Source: Gemmatimonadales bacterium | GTDB lineage: Bacteria > Gemmatimonadota > Gemmatimonadetes > Gemmatimonadales > GWC2-71-9 | Length of the DNA: 60,982 bases | Direction of reading: 5' to 3' | NCBI GenBank assembly: GCA_036279355.1 | Contig: DASUJH010000045.1 | Coordinates: forward strand, 1-60,982 | In this document: positions 42,497 through 54,043 of the stretch, in pieces | Position numbering within the stretch: position 1 is the stretch's first letter | Layout of the letters: each line of letters begins with the position of its first letter | The notes under the pieces: model-generated | What the model saw: the letters and a program-made list of their open reading frames with translations, nothing else | Databases searched by the model: none | What the model was told of the DNA's origin: nothing | Position numbers and translations under genes: made by a program

Positions 42497-43036
42497 TTAC
42501 TTCGCTCCTGTCTTGCCGGCCTTGCGGCGGACCTGCTCGCCCTGGTAGCGGATGCCCTTGCCCTTGTACGGCTCCGGCGGGCGCACGTTGCGGAGCTCGG
42601 CGGCCACCTGGCCCACGACCTCCTTGTCGGCGCCTTCGACCTTCACGAGCGTATTGTTGTCCACCGAAATCTTGATGCCCTTCGGGGCCTCGTACTTGAC
42701 CGGGTGCGAGTAGCCCACGATCAGGTTCACGCCGTACGGCTTGGCCTCGGCCTTGTAACCCACGCCCTGGATCTCGAGGGTCTTGAGATAGCCACGCGAG
42801 ACGCCGTCCACCATGTTCTGGACCAGGGTGCGGGTGAGGCCGTGCAGCGCCTTGTGCCGGTTCTCGTCGCTCGGGCGCGCCACTGTCACCTCGGCGTCGG
42901 TTACCGCGACCTGCATGTCGCGGTGGAGGCGGCGGCTGAGCTCACCCTTGGGCCCCTTCACCGAGATCGTGTGGTCGGTGAGCGCCACGGTGACGCCCTT
43001 CGGGATCGCCACGGGCTTCTTGCCGATGCGGGACAT
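42497..43036 (-). CDS. rplF: 50S ribosomal protein L6
   Basis: 179 residues, two repeated alpha/beta domains. Signature MSRIGKKPVAIPKGV at the start and PEPYKGKGIRYQGEQVRRKAGK near the end, the rRNA-contacting L6 motif. Normal length, between rpsH and rplR. Confidence 0.98.
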   Translation of the reverse strand: MSRIGKKPVAIPKGVTVALTDHTISVKGPKGELSRRLHRDMQVAVTDAEVTVARPSDENRHKALHGLTRTLVQNMVDGVSRGYLKTLEIQGVGYKAEAKPYGVNLIVGYSHPVKYEAPKGIKISVDNNTLVKVEGADKEVVGQVAAELRNVRPPEPYKGKGIRYQGEQVRRKAGKTGAK

Positions 43037-43046
43037 GCGCGCCTCC

Positions 43047-43445
43047 CTACCAGACGAGCGCCAGGAGCTCGCCGCCCAGCCGGGCGGTGCGCGCCTCGCG
43101 GTCGGTCATGAGCCCCTTCGGGGTGGAGACGATCGCCATCCCGAGTCCGTTCTTGACCCGCGGGATCTCCCGGCACTTGACGTAGCGCCGGAGGCCCGGA
43201 GTCGAGATCCGGCGCAGCTCCCGGATGACCGGCTCGTCGTTGTGGTACTTGAGGTACAGGCGCAGCACGCTGTGGGTGCCGTCGTCGAGCACCTTGAAGT
43301 CCGCGATGTAATGATTGTCGCGCAGCAGCCGGGCGACCTCGCTCTTGAGCTTGGACACCGGCATATCCACCCGCCGGTGGCCCGCGGCGCAGGCGTTCCG
43401 GATGCGGGTGAGCATGTCCGCGACGGGATCTGTGAGGTTCATCAT
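43047..43445 (-). CDS. rpsH: 30S ribosomal protein S8
   Basis: 132 residues; a central binder of 16S rRNA and, in E. coli, the repressor of the spc operon. Typical parts are DPVADMLTRIRNA at the start and the C-terminal GLGMAIVSTPKGLMTDREAR. ATG 43445 is used; an internal Met follows directly. Confidence 0.97.
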   Translation of the reverse strand: MMNLTDPVADMLTRIRNACAAGHRRVDMPVSKLKSEVARLLRDNHYIADFKVLDDGTHSVLRLYLKYHNDEPVIRELRRISTPGLRRYVKCREIPRVKNGLGMAIVSTPKGLMTDREARTARLGGELLALVW

Positions 43446-43456
43446 CCCTCGTCCCC

Positions 43457-43642
43457 CTACCAGCTGGCCTTGCGCACGCCGGGGATGTCTCCCCTGAGCG
43501 CGAGCTCACGGAAACAGATGCGGCACAGGCCGAATTTGCGCAGCACCGCGCGCGAGCGGCCGCACCGCTGGCAGCGCCGCACCGTGCGGACCTTGAATTT
43601 CGGGACCCGTTTTGCCCGTTCGATCCACGCCGTCTTTGCCAT
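43457..43642 (-). CDS. rpsN: 30S ribosomal protein S14, zinc-binding short form
   Basis: 61 residues, type Z. Two CxxC pairs (CQRC and CRIC) bind zinc. The C-terminus [15 protein letters not shown] is standard. ATG 43642 matches the conserved start MAKTAWIER; a longer in-frame extension upstream is not expected. Confidence 0.96.
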   Translation of the reverse strand: MAKTAWIERAKRVPKFKVRTVRRCQRCGRSRAVLRKFGLCRICFRELALRGDIPGVRKASW

Positions 43643-43659
43643 CGACTCTCCTTGCTCCT

Positions 43660-44400
43660 TTACGCCACCTTCACCGGCGTCTCGCCCCGGAAGGGCCACC
43701 CGAACTCGCGCAAGAGCGCCAGCGCCAGATCGTCCCGCGTCGCCGAGGTGACGATCGTGATGTCCATCCCGTGGATCCGCTCGACCTTGTCGAAGTCGAT
43801 CTCGGGGAAGATCATCTGCTCCTTGATGCCGAACGTATAGTTGCCGCGTCCGTCGAAGCTCCGGTTCGAGAGCCCGCGGAAATCGCGAATGCGCGGGATC
43901 GCGAGGCTGATGAACCGGTCGAGGAACTCGTACATCCGAGCCCGGCGCAGCGTCACCGTGGTACCCACCGGCATCCCGGCCCGGAGGCCGAAATTGGCGA
44001 TGGCCTTCTTGGCCCGGGTCACCACCGGCTTCTGCCCGGTGATCAGAGCCAGCTCTTCGACCGCCGCCTCGAGCCCCTTCGGATTCTTCGAGGCGTCGCC
44101 CATGCCGACGTTGAGCACGATCTTGTCGAGCTTCGGCACCTGGTGCGGGTTCGCGAGCCCGAACTCGCGCTGAAGCCTGGGCCGGATCGTCTGCTCGTAA
44201 TGGGTCTGCAACCGCGGCTTCCCTTCCGCCGCTTTGGGCGCATGATCGACCGCGCCAGCAGCGGCCTTGTCCTTTCCCTTGGCCTGCGCCGCGCCGCCAC
44301 CCTTAGGCGCACCGCCCCCCTTCTGACCGGCGCCCTTACCGCCCTTTCCGTCTTTACCGCCCTTACCGCCTTCCTGCATGCCTTTCGTCTCGTCCGCCAT
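43660..44400 (-). CDS. rplE: 50S ribosomal protein L5 with Lys/Gly-rich N-terminal tail
   Basis: 246 residues against about 180. The L5 core begins near residue 62 ([19 protein letters not shown]) and contains [19 protein letters not shown] and the central 5S rRNA-binding loop. The first 60 residues are a low-complexity Lys/Gly/Ala tail. The ATG shares one base with the rplX stop (TAATG). Confidence 0.94.
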   Translation of the reverse strand: MADETKGMQEGGKGGKDGKGGKGAGQKGGGAPKGGGAAQAKGKDKAAAGAVDHAPKAAEGKPRLQTHYEQTIRPRLQREFGLANPHQVPKLDKIVLNVGMGDASKNPKGLEAAVEELALITGQKPVVTRAKKAIANFGLRAGMPVGTTVTLRRARMYEFLDRFISLAIPRIRDFRGLSNRSFDGRGNYTFGIKEQMIFPEIDFDKVERIHGMDITIVTSATRDDLALALLREFGWPFRGETPVKVA

Positions 44401-44783
44401 TACCTCACCCTCGGAATCGGCTGCCCCGACTTGATCGCAATCCGCTCCACCGTCCCATCTGCCGCCCGCCGCCGGCGAATACGCGTCGGCGCGCCGGTCT
44501 TGGGGTCAATGAGCATTGCCTTCGAGTGGTGGATCGGCGCCGGCATGCTGATGATTCCCGATTCGCCGCCCGGCGTCGTGGCGCGGCGGTGCCGCTTCAC
44601 GATGTTGACGCCTTCGATCGTGATCCGCCCGCTCTTGGGATCGACCCGCAGCACGGTGCCGCGCTTTCCCTTCTCGTCACCCGAAACGATCTGCACGGTG
44701 TCGCCCTTGGTGATGTGCAGCCGCATCCGCTCGGGCGGCGCGTGGCGCACCCGCTTCCGCTTCTTGTAGACCAGCGGTTTCAT
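44400..44783 (-). CDS. rplX: 50S ribosomal protein L24
   Basis: 127 residues; an assembly initiator. The KOW motif is seen in [23 protein letters not shown]. The first 19 residues ([19 protein letters not shown]) are a basic extension; an internal ATG at residue 20 would give the usual length. Confidence 0.95.
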   Translation of the reverse strand: MKPLVYKKRKRVRHAPPERMRLHITKGDTVQIVSGDEKGKRGTVLRVDPKSGRITIEGVNIVKRHRRATTPGGESGIISMPAPIHHSKAMLIDPKTGAPTRIRRRRAADGTVERIAIKSGQPIPRVR

Positions 44784-44784
44784 G

Positions 44785-45153
44785 CTAGAGCACCTCCGGC
44801 GCGAGCGACACGATCTTCATGTATCGCTTCTCGCGCAGTTCGCGGGCGACGGGGCCGAAGATGCGGGTCGCGCGCGGCTCGCCGTTGTCGGTGATGAGCA
44901 CCGCCGCGTTCTCGTCGAACCGGATGTAGGAGCCGTCCTTGCGCCGGACCTCCTTGGCCGTCCGCACGATCACCGCCTTGGCCACGTCGCCCTTCTTCAC
45001 CTGCCCGGTGGGGATGGCGTCCTTGATGGCCACGACGACCTGGTCGCCGAGCCCCGCGTAGCGGCGCTTGCTGCCGCCCAGGACGCGGATCACGAGCGCG
45101 CGCCGGGCCCCCGAGTTGTCCGCGATGCGGAGGATGCTCTCTTGCTGGACCAT
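44785..45153 (-). CDS. rplN: 50S ribosomal protein L14
   Basis: 122 residues, standard length. Starts [24 protein letters not shown] and contains the L14 signature around [27 protein letters not shown]. It starts two bases after the rpsQ stop. Confidence 0.98.
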   Translation of the reverse strand: MVQQESILRIADNSGARRALVIRVLGGSKRRYAGLGDQVVVAIKDAIPTGQVKKGDVAKAVIVRTAKEVRRKDGSYIRFDENAAVLITDNGEPRATRIFGPVARELREKRYMKIVSLAPEVL

Positions 45154-45155
45154 GG

Positions 45156-45437
45156 CTACTTCGCTCTCTCGACGATCTCGGTGACCCGCCAGCGCACCGT
45201 CTTCGCGAGCGGCCGGGTTTCCATGATGCGCACCGTATCGCCCGTGTGCGCGCCGTGCTCGTCCCGCGCCTTCACGGTCTTGGTGCGCGTCACCTGCTTG
45301 CCGTAGACCGGGTGGGCGTAGCGGCGCACCAGCGATACGGTGACCGTGCGGGTCATCTTGTCGCTCGTCACCACCCCGACGCGGGTCTTCCGCCGCCCGC
45401 GCGGCGCACTCGTGTTCGTCGTCTCGCGTTCCGGCAT
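45156..45437 (-). CDS. rpsQ: 30S ribosomal protein S17
   Basis: 93 residues. Core [31 protein letters not shown] and [23 protein letters not shown] 45437 is preceded by AAGGGTGAG. A GTG at 45446 overlapping the rpmC stop (GTGA) is a possible alternative three codons earlier. Confidence 0.95.
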   Translation of the reverse strand: MPERETTNTSAPRGRRKTRVGVVTSDKMTRTVTVSLVRRYAHPVYGKQVTRTKTVKARDEHGAHTGDTVRIMETRPLAKTVRWRVTEIVERAK

Positions 45438-45442
45438 GTTGC

Positions 45443-45658
45443 TCACCCTTGCGGCTGGCCCGCCGGCGCGCCCGGGGCGCGCTCGCGCAGGATCGTCTTG
45501 ATCCGGGCGATGTCCCGGCGCAGCGCGCGGAACCGGATCGGATTCTCGATCGTCTCGGTCGCGGCGCGGAAGCGCAGCCGGAACCGTTCCTCGACGAGCT
45601 CGTGCAGTTTGGTCTCCAGCTCGTCGTTCGTGAGCTCGCGCAACTCGGTCGGCGTCAT
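45443..45658 (-). CDS. rpmC: 50S ribosomal protein L29
   Basis: 71 residues, two long helices. Typical features are [27 protein letters not shown] and the second helix [16 protein letters not shown]. Normal S10 position after rplP. Confidence 0.96.
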   Translation of the reverse strand: MTPTELRELTNDELETKLHELVEERFRLRFRAATETIENPIRFRALRRDIARIKTILRERAPGAPAGQPQG

Positions 45659-45661
45659 CGC

Positions 45662-46075
45662 TCAGGTCTCCTCGCGGGTCACGAACCGGGTCTTGACCGG
45701 CAGCTTGGCCGCCGCGAGCGCCAGCGCCTTCCGCGCCAGGTCCTCGCTGATCCCCTCGATCTCGAACAGCATCCGGCCCGGCTTTACCACGGCCACCCAC
45801 CCCTCCGGGTTGCCTTTGCCCTTCCCCATGCGGGTCTCGGCCGGCTTTTTGGTGATCGGCTTGTCCGGAAAGATCCGGATCCACACCTTGCCGCCGCGCT
45901 TCATCTCGCGGGTCATGGCGACGCGGCTCGCCTCGATCTGCCGGTTGGTGATCCAGCCCGGATCGAGACTCATGAGCCCGAACTCGCCGAACGCGACCGT
46001 GTTGCCCCGCTGCGCGATGCCCCGGGTGCGGCCCTTGAACGTCTTGCGGAACTTGATCCGCTTGGGAGCCAGCAT
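45662..46075 (-). CDS. rplP: 50S ribosomal protein L16
   Basis: 137 residues, standard. Signatures [20 protein letters not shown] near the start, [27 protein letters not shown] in the middle. Contacts tRNA in the A site region. Confidence 0.98.
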   Translation of the reverse strand: MLAPKRIKFRKTFKGRTRGIAQRGNTVAFGEFGLMSLDPGWITNRQIEASRVAMTREMKRGGKVWIRIFPDKPITKKPAETRMGKGKGNPEGWVAVVKPGRMLFEIEGISEDLARKALALAAAKLPVKTRFVTREET

Positions 46076-46081
46076 CGTTCG

Positions 46082-46741
46082 TCAGGCTCCGGTGCTGTAG
46101 GTGCGGCCCGCCACGTCTTCGATCACTTCGCCCTTGAAGATCCAGACCTTGATGCCGATGGTGCCGTAGGTCGTCTTTGCCGTGCTGGTGGCGTAGTCGA
46201 TGTCCGCGCGCAGCGTGTGCAGCGGCACCCGTCCCTCGTGATAGCCCTCGGTGCGCGCGATCTCGGCGCCTCCCAGACGCCCCGACACCCGGATCTTGAT
46301 GCCTTGCGCGCCCATTCGCATGGCGCTCTGCACCGCGCGCTTCATGGCGCGGCGGAACGAGATCCGTTGCATGAGCTGGTGGGCGATGTTGTCACCGACC
46401 AGTTGGGCCGAGAGCTCGGGCCGCTTGATCTCTTCGACGTTGATCGCGGCGTCCTTGCCGGTGAGCTGCGCCAGCTCGTCGCGCAGCTTGTCGACCTCGG
46501 CGCCGCGCTTGCCGATCACCACGCCGGGCCGCCCGGTGTGCACCGTCACGGTGGCCTTGCCGGGGCGGCGCTCGATATGGATCTCCGAGATCGCGGCGTG
46601 CCCGAGGCGGGTCTTCAGGTACTTCCGGATCAGCTCGTCCTCCTTGAGCAGCGCCGGCATGTCCTTGGCTGCGAACCAGCGCGACTTCCACGGCTTCACG
46701 ATCCCGAGGCGAAAGCCCACCGGATGTGTCTTCTGGCCCAT
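46082..46741 (-). CDS. rpsC: 30S ribosomal protein S3
   Basis: 219 residues. Starts [16 protein letters not shown] domain with [24 protein letters not shown]-terminal [34 protein letters not shown] and the rplV stop share one base (TGATG). Confidence 0.98.
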   Translation of the reverse strand: MGQKTHPVGFRLGIVKPWKSRWFAAKDMPALLKEDELIRKYLKTRLGHAAISEIHIERRPGKATVTVHTGRPGVVIGKRGAEVDKLRDELAQLTGKDAAINVEEIKRPELSAQLVGDNIAHQLMQRISFRRAMKRAVQSAMRMGAQGIKIRVSGRLGGAEIARTEGYHEGRVPLHTLRADIDYATSTAKTTYGTIGIKVWIFKGEVIEDVAGRTYSTGA

Positions 46742-47097
46742 CAGTCGTTCTCCTTGGCCGCCACGTGAATCTCGACGTGGCTGGTGCGCTTTCTGATCGG
46801 CGTCGCCCGGCCCTGCGCCGCCGCGCCGAAGCGCTTGAGCGGCGAGCCGGCGTTCACGATCGCCTTGCTGACGACCAGCAGATCGGGATCGAAGTGGCCG
46901 TTGTCCTTGAGCGCCGCCTGCTCGGCATTGGCCACGGCCGAGCGCAGCGTCTTTGCGATCTGCCTGGCCGCGAGCTTCTTGTTGTACTTGAGGATGGCGT
47001 ACGCATCGTTCACATCCTTGCCGCGGATGAGATCGATGACGAGCCGCATCTTCCGGGGCGACTGCCGCACCCCCCGCTGAATCGCGTGGCCGCTCAT
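46741..47097 (-). CDS. rplV: 50S ribosomal protein L22
   Basis: 118 residues. [25 protein letters not shown] is typical; the beta hairpin that lines the exit tunnel is at [13 protein letters not shown]. It is three bases after the rpsS stop. Confidence 0.97.
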   Translation of the reverse strand: MSGHAIQRGVRQSPRKMRLVIDLIRGKDVNDAYAILKYNKKLAARQIAKTLRSAVANAEQAALKDNGHFDPDLLVVSKAIVNAGSPLKRFGAAAQGRATPIRKRTSHVEIHVAAKEND

Positions 47098-47100
47098 CGG

Positions 47101-47391
47101 TTACTCCGGCTTGGCCTTCTTGTCGGCCACGAGCTTGCCGCTGTGCCCGCGGAAGAGCCGCGTCGGCGCGAACTCGCCGAGCTTGTGGCCCACCATGTTC
47201 TCGGTCACGTACACCGGCACGAACTTGTTGCCGTTGTGCACCGCGAAGGTGTGGCCCACGAACTCGGGGAGGATCGTGCTCGCCCGGCTCCAGGTTTTCA
47301 CCACCCGCTTCTCGTTGCGCTGGTTGAGCTGGCCCACCTTGCGGGCCAGCGCCTCCTGTACGAAGGGACCCTTCTTGACGCTGCGTGCCAT
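47101..47391 (-). CDS. rpsS: 30S ribosomal protein S19
   Basis: 96 residues. [15 protein letters not shown] and the signature IVPEF-like [37 protein letters not shown]. The ATG shares a base with the rplB stop (TAATG). Confidence 0.98.
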   Translation of the reverse strand: MARSVKKGPFVQEALARKVGQLNQRNEKRVVKTWSRASTILPEFVGHTFAVHNGNKFVPVYVTENMVGHKLGEFAPTRLFRGHSGKLVADKKAKPE

Positions 47392-48230
47392 TACCGGGTT
47401 GCCTTCCCGCGCTTCCGTCCGCGCACGACGTACTTGTTGGAGGCCTTCTTGTGATGCCTCGTCTTCCGCCCCTCGGGCTTGCCCCAGGGCGACACCGGCG
47501 GCCGCCCGCCCGAGCTCTTGCCCTCGCCGCCGCCCAGCGGATGGTCGACCGGGTTCTTGGCGACGCCGCGCACCTTGGAGCGCTTGCCGAGCCAGCGGTT
47601 CTTGCCCGCCTTGCCGATGGAGAGCAGCTCGTGCTCGGCGTTGCCCACCTCGCCCACGGTGGCGAGGCAGCGCGCGTGGACCAGGCGCATCTCGGTGGAG
47701 CGGAGCCGGAGCGTGACGTAATCGCCTTCCTTGGCCACGACCTGCGCGCTAGTGCCGGCGCTCCGGCAGAGCTGCCCGCCCTTGCCGATCTTGAGCTCGA
47801 TGTTGTGCACCTGGGTGCCGAGCGGCATTTCGCCCAGCGGCACCGCGTTGCCGGTGCGCGTGTCCGACCCCGGGCCCGAGACGATGGTGTCGCCCACGGC
47901 GAGGCCCTTTGGGTGGAGCACGTAGCGCTTCTCACCGTCGGCGTACACGATGAGCGCGATCCGCGCGCTCCGGTTCGGGTCGTACTCGATTTCGGCGACC
48001 CGGCCCGGAATGCCGAACTTGTTGCGCTTGAAGTCGATCTTCCGGTATTGCCGCTTGTGACCGCCTCCCTTGTAGCGCGCCGTCACGTGGCCCTGGTTGT
48101 TGCGGCCGCCGCTCTGGCGCTTGGGCTCGAGCAGCGACTTCTCGGGCGTGGACCGGGTGATCTCGTCGAATCCCGACACCGAGCGGAACCGGGTGCCCGC
48201 AGTCATGGGTCTGAATTGTCTGATGCTCAT
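47391..48230 (-). CDS. rplB: 50S ribosomal protein L2
   Basis: 279 residues. Contains [20 protein letters not shown] at the N-terminus and [18 protein letters not shown] near the peptidyl transferase centre. The start is at ATG 48230 ([10 protein letters not shown]). Standard length. Confidence 0.98.
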   Translation of the reverse strand: MSIRQFRPMTAGTRFRSVSGFDEITRSTPEKSLLEPKRQSGGRNNQGHVTARYKGGGHKRQYRKIDFKRNKFGIPGRVAEIEYDPNRSARIALIVYADGEKRYVLHPKGLAVGDTIVSGPGSDTRTGNAVPLGEMPLGTQVHNIELKIGKGGQLCRSAGTSAQVVAKEGDYVTLRLRSTEMRLVHARCLATVGEVGNAEHELLSIGKAGKNRWLGKRSKVRGVAKNPVDHPLGGGEGKSSGGRPPVSPWGKPEGRKTRHHKKASNKYVVRGRKRGKATR

Positions 48231-48243
48231 CGCGACGGCCTCC

Positions 48244-48531
48244 TCAACCCTCGAACACGGCGATCGAGTCACCGTCCTTGAGCGTCACCACGGCCTTCTT
48301 CCAGCGCGCCGTCTTGCCCCGCGTGCGGCCGCGCACCACCTCGCGCCGCCGCATCTGCATCGTGCGCACACCCGTGACCGTGACACCGAACAGCCGCTCG
48401 AGCGCCGTGCGGATTTCGGGCTTGGTGGCGGCCGGGTGCACCTCGAAGGTGTAGACCTTGCCGGCCTGGTAGGCAGCCGAGCTCTTCTCGGTCACCACGG
48501 GTCGAACGATCGTGTCATGCAGCGACGGCAT
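48244..48531 (-). CDS. rplW: 50S ribosomal protein L23
   Basis: 95 residues. [37 protein letters not shown] is the L23 pattern; it forms part of the SRP and trigger-factor docking site at the exit tunnel. It follows rplD directly. Confidence 0.97.
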   Translation of the reverse strand: MPSLHDTIVRPVVTEKSSAAYQAGKVYTFEVHPAATKPEIRTALERLFGVTVTGVRTMQMRRREVVRGRTRGKTARWKKAVVTLKDGDSIAVFEG

Positions 48532-49380
48532 TTACTCGCGCTCCTTCTTCTTCCGCGCGGCGGGCCGCTTGGCGGCCTTGGCCTTGGCGGTCTTGGCCTT
48601 GGCCGTCGACTTGGCGGGCTTGCCCGCTGCCCGCTTGGCCTTGGCGCCGGTGCCCTTCGCGCGCTTGGCGGCCTTTGCCGCGCTCTTGGGCGCGGCGCGC
48701 TTGGGCTGCCTGGCGCGCGGCGCGGCTTCGGCGGGTTCAGCCTCGGGCTCCGCCTCCACCTCGGGAATCACCCCGGTGATGGCACCTTCCTCGACCACCA
48801 CCGCGTCGGCCCGAACGACGTCGTATGCTGAGGCGTCGGCGTAGCGCATGACCTCGACGCCCGGCAGGTTGCGCCCGCTCAGATAGACGTTGGGGCTGTG
48901 CTCGGCGGTGAGCACGAGAACCTTCCGCCCGGCGACGCCGAGCCGCGCGAGCAGCGCCGCGAGATCGCGGGTGCGCGGCTCCGGAAACAGGAGCCGCTCG
49001 ATCACGTGCAGCTCCGCCTCGCGGGCGCGCGCGTTGAGCGCGGAGCGCCGGGCGAGCTGCCGCACCTTGCGTGGAATGGCCGTGGTGTAGTCCCGCGGCG
49101 ACGGACCGAACACCGTGCCGCCGCCCCGCCAGTGCGGGGCCCGCGTCGATCCCTGACGTGCCCGGCCCGTGCCCTTTTGCTTCCACGGCTTCTGATTGCC
49201 GCCGGAGACGAAGCTCCGAGTCTTGGTCTGGGCCGTGCCCTGGCGCTGGTTATTGAGGAATGCGCGCACGGCCTGGTGCAGCGCCGGCTCGTGCACGGTT
49301 CCGTCGAAATAATCGGCCGGCAGCGCGAATGCCGCGTCGCGCCGGACGCCGGCGGCAGAGTAGTGCGGCGCCTCAATCAT
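48532..49380 (-). CDS. rplD: 50S ribosomal protein L4 with histone-H1-like C-terminal tail
   Basis: 282 residues against about 205. The core has KPWKQKGTGRARQGSTRAP (rRNA and tunnel loop) and ends near residue 206. A short acidic stretch (207-221) is followed by about 60 residues of Lys/Ala repeats like a histone H1 tail. The tail is coded in frame with no stop and keeps the genome's codon bias. The start overlaps the rplC end by eight bases. Confidence 0.94.
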   Translation of the reverse strand: MIEAPHYSAAGVRRDAAFALPADYFDGTVHEPALHQAVRAFLNNQRQGTAQTKTRSFVSGGNQKPWKQKGTGRARQGSTRAPHWRGGGTVFGPSPRDYTTAIPRKVRQLARRSALNARAREAELHVIERLLFPEPRTRDLAALLARLGVAGRKVLVLTAEHSPNVYLSGRNLPGVEVMRYADASAYDVVRADAVVVEEGAITGVIPEVEAEPEAEPAEAAPRARQPKRAAPKSAAKAAKRAKGTGAKAKRAAGKPAKSTAKAKTAKAKAAKRPAARKKKERE

Positions 49381-49996
49381 GGCGGCTCCGCCCTCCCTGC
49401 TTGGCGATCGTGACGATCCCGTTGCGCGCGCCCGGAATGGCGCCGCGGACGAAGAGCAGATTCCGCTCCGGGTCGATCCGGACCACGGTGAGTCCGAGCT
49501 CGGTGTGCCGGGCAGCGCCTTGGTGCCCCGGCATGCGCTTGCCCTTGATGACGCGCGAGGGATCGGTGCCCGGACTGATCGAGCCCGGCTTCCGATGCCG
49601 CGTGTTGCCGTGTGTGGCCGGCCCCCCGCCAAAGCCGTGGCGGTGGACCACGCCCTGGAAGCCACGCCCCTTGGTGGTGCCGGTGACCTTGACCAGCTCG
49701 CCCGGCTCGAAGATGTCCACCTTCACCTCGGCGCCGGCCGCCGGCGCCTCGCCGTTCAGCGGAAAGTCCCGAAGCACCCGGGGTGCCGCATCGAGACCCG
49801 CCGCCTTGGCGTGGCCCAGCTCCGCGCGGCTCGTGCGCCGCGCCCGCTGCGCGCCCCAGCCGAGCTGCACGCCCTGCTCGCGCACCTGGACCACGCGGCA
49901 GGGGCCGGCCTCGATCACCGTCACCGCTACCGCGGTGCCGTCCTCCGCGAAGACCCGGGTCATCCCGAGCTTGCGGCCGATCAATCCAGTGGTCAT
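49373..49996 (-). CDS. rplC: 50S ribosomal protein L3
   Basis: 207 residues. GLIGRKLGMTRVF at the start and the central GRGFQGVVHRHGFGGGPATHGNTRHRKPGSI and MPGHQGAARHTE that reach the peptidyl transferase centre. Standard length. Confidence 0.98.
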   Translation of the reverse strand: MTTGLIGRKLGMTRVFAEDGTAVAVTVIEAGPCRVVQVREQGVQLGWGAQRARRTSRAELGHAKAAGLDAAPRVLRDFPLNGEAPAAGAEVKVDIFEPGELVKVTGTTKGRGFQGVVHRHGFGGGPATHGNTRHRKPGSISPGTDPSRVIKGKRMPGHQGAARHTELGLTVVRIDPERNLLFVRGAIPGARNGIVTIAKQGGRSRHD

Positions 49997-50008
49997 CTGG
50001 GCCCTCGC

Positions 50009-50317
50009 CTACTCGACCTTGATCTCGACGTCGACACCCGCCGGCAGATCGAGCTTGGTCAGCGCGTCCATCGTCTGGGGCCGGGAGTCGTTGATATCGA
50101 GCAGCCGCTTGTGGGTGCGAAGCTCGAACTGCTCCCGGCTCTTCTTGTCGATGTGCGGGCTGCGCAGCACGGTCCACCGCTCGGTCTTGACCGGCAGCGG
50201 AATGGGCCCGGACACCTGCGCACCGGTTTTTTCCGCGGTGCGCACGATGTCCGCCGCCGCCTGGTCGAGGACGACGTGGTCAAAGGCCTTGAGGCGGATG
50301 CGGATTTTCTGAGCCAT
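50009..50317 (-). CDS. rpsJ: 30S ribosomal protein S10
   Basis: 102 residues; also the NusE antitermination partner. [48 protein letters not shown] are typical. The 78-bp gap to tuf is GC-rich with short hairpins and no obvious terminator. Confidence 0.98.
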   Translation of the reverse strand: MAQKIRIRLKAFDHVVLDQAAADIVRTAEKTGAQVSGPIPLPVKTERWTVLRSPHIDKKSREQFELRTHKRLLDINDSRPQTMDALTKLDLPAGVDVEIKVE

Positions 50318-50395
50318 GAGCGCTCCAATGGGTCGGGCGGACCGCCGGGCGGCCGGTCGAGAGTGACCGGAACCGACCGGCTGACGCCGGACCGC

Positions 50396-51598
<1,203 letters not shown>

Positions 51599-51632
51599 GA
51601 TCCTGTCCTCGTGCTCCTGTGTGGTGCCGCCC

Positions 51633-53726
51633 TTAGCTCTGCTTCGAGATGATCGCGTCCGCGATGGTCTTCGGCACTTCCTCGTAGTGATCGAACTGCA
51701 TCGAGTACACCGCCCGCCCCTGCGTCATGCTGCGCAGCGTGGTGGAATACCCGAACATCTCCGCGAGCGGGACGTGGGCGGCCACGACCTGCGCATCGCC
51801 CCGCTGCGTCATGCCGCCGATCTTGCCGCGGCGGCTCGAGAGGTCGCCGATCACGTCGCCGAGGAAATCGGCGGGTGTCACGACCTCCACCTCCATGACC
51901 GGCTCGAGCAGCACGGCGTGCGCCTTCCGGGCCGCCTCCTTCACCGCCATCGAGCCGGCGATCTTGAACGCCATTTCGGAGCTGTCCACGTCGTGGTAGC
52001 TGCCGAAGGTGAGCGTCGCCTTCACGTCGACCATCGGGTAGCCGGCCAGCACGCCGCCCTCGAGCGCCTCGCGGATGCCGGCCTCGACCGGCTTGATGTA
52101 TTCGCGCGGAATGACGCCGCCGACGATCTTGTCCTCGAAGAGGAATCCGGCGCCGGCCTCGGTCGGCTCGAGATCGATCACGACGTGGCCGTACTGGCCC
52201 TTGCCGCCGCTCTGCCGGATGAACTTGCCCTCGACGTCGCTCACCTTGCGGCGGATGGTTTCGCGGAAGGCCACCTGCGGCCGGCCGACGTTGGCCTCGA
52301 CCTTGAACTCCCGCTTCATCCGGTCGACCAGGATCTCGAGGTGCAGCTCGCCCATGCCGGCGATGATCGTCTGCCCCGTTTCGGCGTCGCTCCGCACCCG
52401 GAAGGTCGGATCCTCCTCGGCCAGCTTCTGCATCGCGATGGCGAGCTTGTCCTGGTCGGCCTTGGTCTTGGGCTCGATCGAGACGTCGATGACCGGGTTG
52501 GGAAACTTCATCGCCTCGAGGATGACCGGCTTGGCGTCATCGCACAGCGTGTCGCCGGTGCGGGTGTCCTTGAGGCCGATGGCGGCCGCGATGTCGCCGG
52601 CCAGCACTTCCTCGATCTCGTCCCGCTTGTTGGCGTGCATCTGCAGGAGCCGGCCGATCCGCTCGCGCTTGTCCTTGGTGCTGTTGTAGACGTAGCTGCC
52701 GCTCTTGAGCGACCCCGAGTACACCCGGAAGTAGGTGAGCCGGCCCACGTACGGATCAGTCATGATCTTGAACGCGAGCGCGCTGAACGGCTCCGCATCG
52801 GAGGCGCAGCGCTCGACGTGGGTGTCGTCGTGCTGCGGCAGGTGCCCCTGCACCGGCGGAATGTCGAGCGGGCTCGGCAGATAATCGATGACCGCGTCGA
52901 GCAGCGCCTGCACGCCCTTGTTCTTGAACGAGGCGCCGCAGAGCACCGGCACGAACGCGCCCGCGATCGTCGCCTTGCGGATGGCGCGGGTGACCTCGTC
53001 GGGGCTCAGCTCGGCGCCGCCCAGGTATTTCTCCAGCAGCTCTTCGTCGTACTCGACGGCGGCCTCGATCAGCTCGTGACGCACCTGCTCCACCCGCTCG
53101 CGGTACGCTTCGGGCACCGGCATCTCGGTAAACGTCTTGCCCAGGGTCTCGTCATCGAAGACGATCTCGACCCGCCGGAGCACGTCGATGTGCCCGGTGA
53201 AGAGCTCGCCCGAGCCCACGGGAAGCTGTAGCGGGTACGCCCGCTTGGTGAGCCGGCCGCGGATCATGGCCAGGCAGCGGTCGAAGTCCGCCCCGACCCG
53301 GTCCATCTTGTTGGCGAAGATGATCCGGGGGACGTTGTAGCGGTCGGCCTGGCGCCAGACGGTCTCGGTCTGCGGCTCGACGCCGGCCACCGAGTCGAGC
53401 AGGGTGACGGCGCCATCAAGCACGCGGAGCGACCGCTCCACCTCGACGGTGAAGTCCACGTGGCCCGGGGTATCGATGATGTTGATCCGATACTCGGTGC
53501 CGTGCCGGCTCCAGAAGCAGGTAGTGGCAGCCGAGGTGATGGTGATGCCTCGCTCCTGCTCCTGCTCCATCCAGTCCATGGTGGCCGCGCCCTCATGGAC
53601 CTCACCGATCTTGTAGTTCTTCCCCGTGTAGTAGAGGATGCGCTCGGTCGTAGTCGTTTTCCCGGCATCGATGTGGGCCATGATGCCGATGTTGCGATAG
53701 CGGTCGAGCGGGGTTCGCCGAGCCAT
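51633..53726 (-). CDS. fusA: Elongation factor G
   Basis: Translocase GTPase, 697 residues. [19 protein letters not shown], the switch I ERGITI (intact, unlike EF-Tu here), [21 protein letters not shown] and NKMDR. Domain IV includes [12 protein letters not shown] 53726 gives the family-typical [16 protein letters not shown]; the in-frame upstream stretch is a repeat-rich leader, not protein. No clear Shine-Dalgarno is seen. Confidence 0.98.
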   Translation of the reverse strand: MARRTPLDRYRNIGIMAHIDAGKTTTTERILYYTGKNYKIGEVHEGAATMDWMEQEQERGITITSAATTCFWSRHGTEYRINIIDTPGHVDFTVEVERSLRVLDGAVTLLDSVAGVEPQTETVWRQADRYNVPRIIFANKMDRVGADFDRCLAMIRGRLTKRAYPLQLPVGSGELFTGHIDVLRRVEIVFDDETLGKTFTEMPVPEAYRERVEQVRHELIEAAVEYDEELLEKYLGGAELSPDEVTRAIRKATIAGAFVPVLCGASFKNKGVQALLDAVIDYLPSPLDIPPVQGHLPQHDDTHVERCASDAEPFSALAFKIMTDPYVGRLTYFRVYSGSLKSGSYVYNSTKDKRERIGRLLQMHANKRDEIEEVLAGDIAAAIGLKDTRTGDTLCDDAKPVILEAMKFPNPVIDVSIEPKTKADQDKLAIAMQKLAEEDPTFRVRSDAETGQTIIAGMGELHLEILVDRMKREFKVEANVGRPQVAFRETIRRKVSDVEGKFIRQSGGKGQYGHVVIDLEPTEAGAGFLFEDKIVGGVIPREYIKPVEAGIREALEGGVLAGYPMVDVKATLTFGSYHDVDSSEMAFKIAGSMAVKEAARKAHAVLLEPVMEVEVVTPADFLGDVIGDLSSRRGKIGGMTQRGDAQVVAAHVPLAEMFGYSTTLRSMTQGRAVYSMQFDHYEEVPKTIADAIISKQS

Positions 53727-53758
53727 AGTCCGTCTGGGTCCAGTCACTCTCGAGCGGC

Positions 53759-53802
53759 GCGTTTGCGGCGCCTGCGGCGCCTTTGCGGCGCGTTTGCGAC
53801 GC
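53759..53802. repeat. Four imperfect short tandem units in the fusA leader
   Basis: Units of 9-11 bases resembling GTTTGCGGCGC at about 53761-53771, 53772-53780, 53781-53791 and 53792-53802. They lie 35-80 bases upstream of the fusA start. The role is unknown; slippage variation between strains would be expected. Confidence 0.5.
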
Positions 53803-53980
53803 GGCTTCTGCTCGAAGCGGCTAACGAAAAAGCGGGGCGACCGTGCCGGCCGAGGCCGGGGGTATCGCTCCGCGCGCATCCGGGCGTCCGCCCTGGATGA
53901 GGAGTTCGATTCTCCACGCGTTGTGTTTGGAAGACCAGAGGTGGCGGCCCGCGCCGGCGCGCGTCACGTGGTCCGATGTC

Positions 53981-54010
53981 GGCTTGGCGAACCTCGAAAG
54001 CAGCCAAGCC
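53981..54010 (-). promoter_or_regulatory. Hairpin in the fusA leader
   Basis: GGCTTGGC at 53981-53988 pairs with GCCAAGCC at 54003-54010: 8 perfect base pairs around a 14-base loop. It would lie at the very 5' end of a transcript from the promoter at 54016-54043. Confidence 0.4.
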
Positions 54011-54015
54011 TTGTA

Positions 54016-54043
54016 AAAGTAGCGGGTTAGCTGGTGAAGTCAA
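54016..54043 (-). promoter_or_regulatory. Candidate internal promoter for fusA
   Basis: On the minus strand TTGACT (54043-54038), 16-base spacer, TACTTT (54021-54016). The predicted start is near 54009. The match is moderate and based on sequence only. Confidence 0.3.

Noticed and set aside
53727-53879. In-frame upstream extension of fusA
   Set aside because: EF-G proteins start at MARRTPL; the extension is basic low-complexity sequence from short repeats with no start context.
53899-53918. T-arm-like GTTCGATTC inside a short hairpin, suggesting a tRNA
   Set aside because: No matching acceptor stem, D arm or anticodon arm exists at proper distance on either strand, and no CCA end follows.
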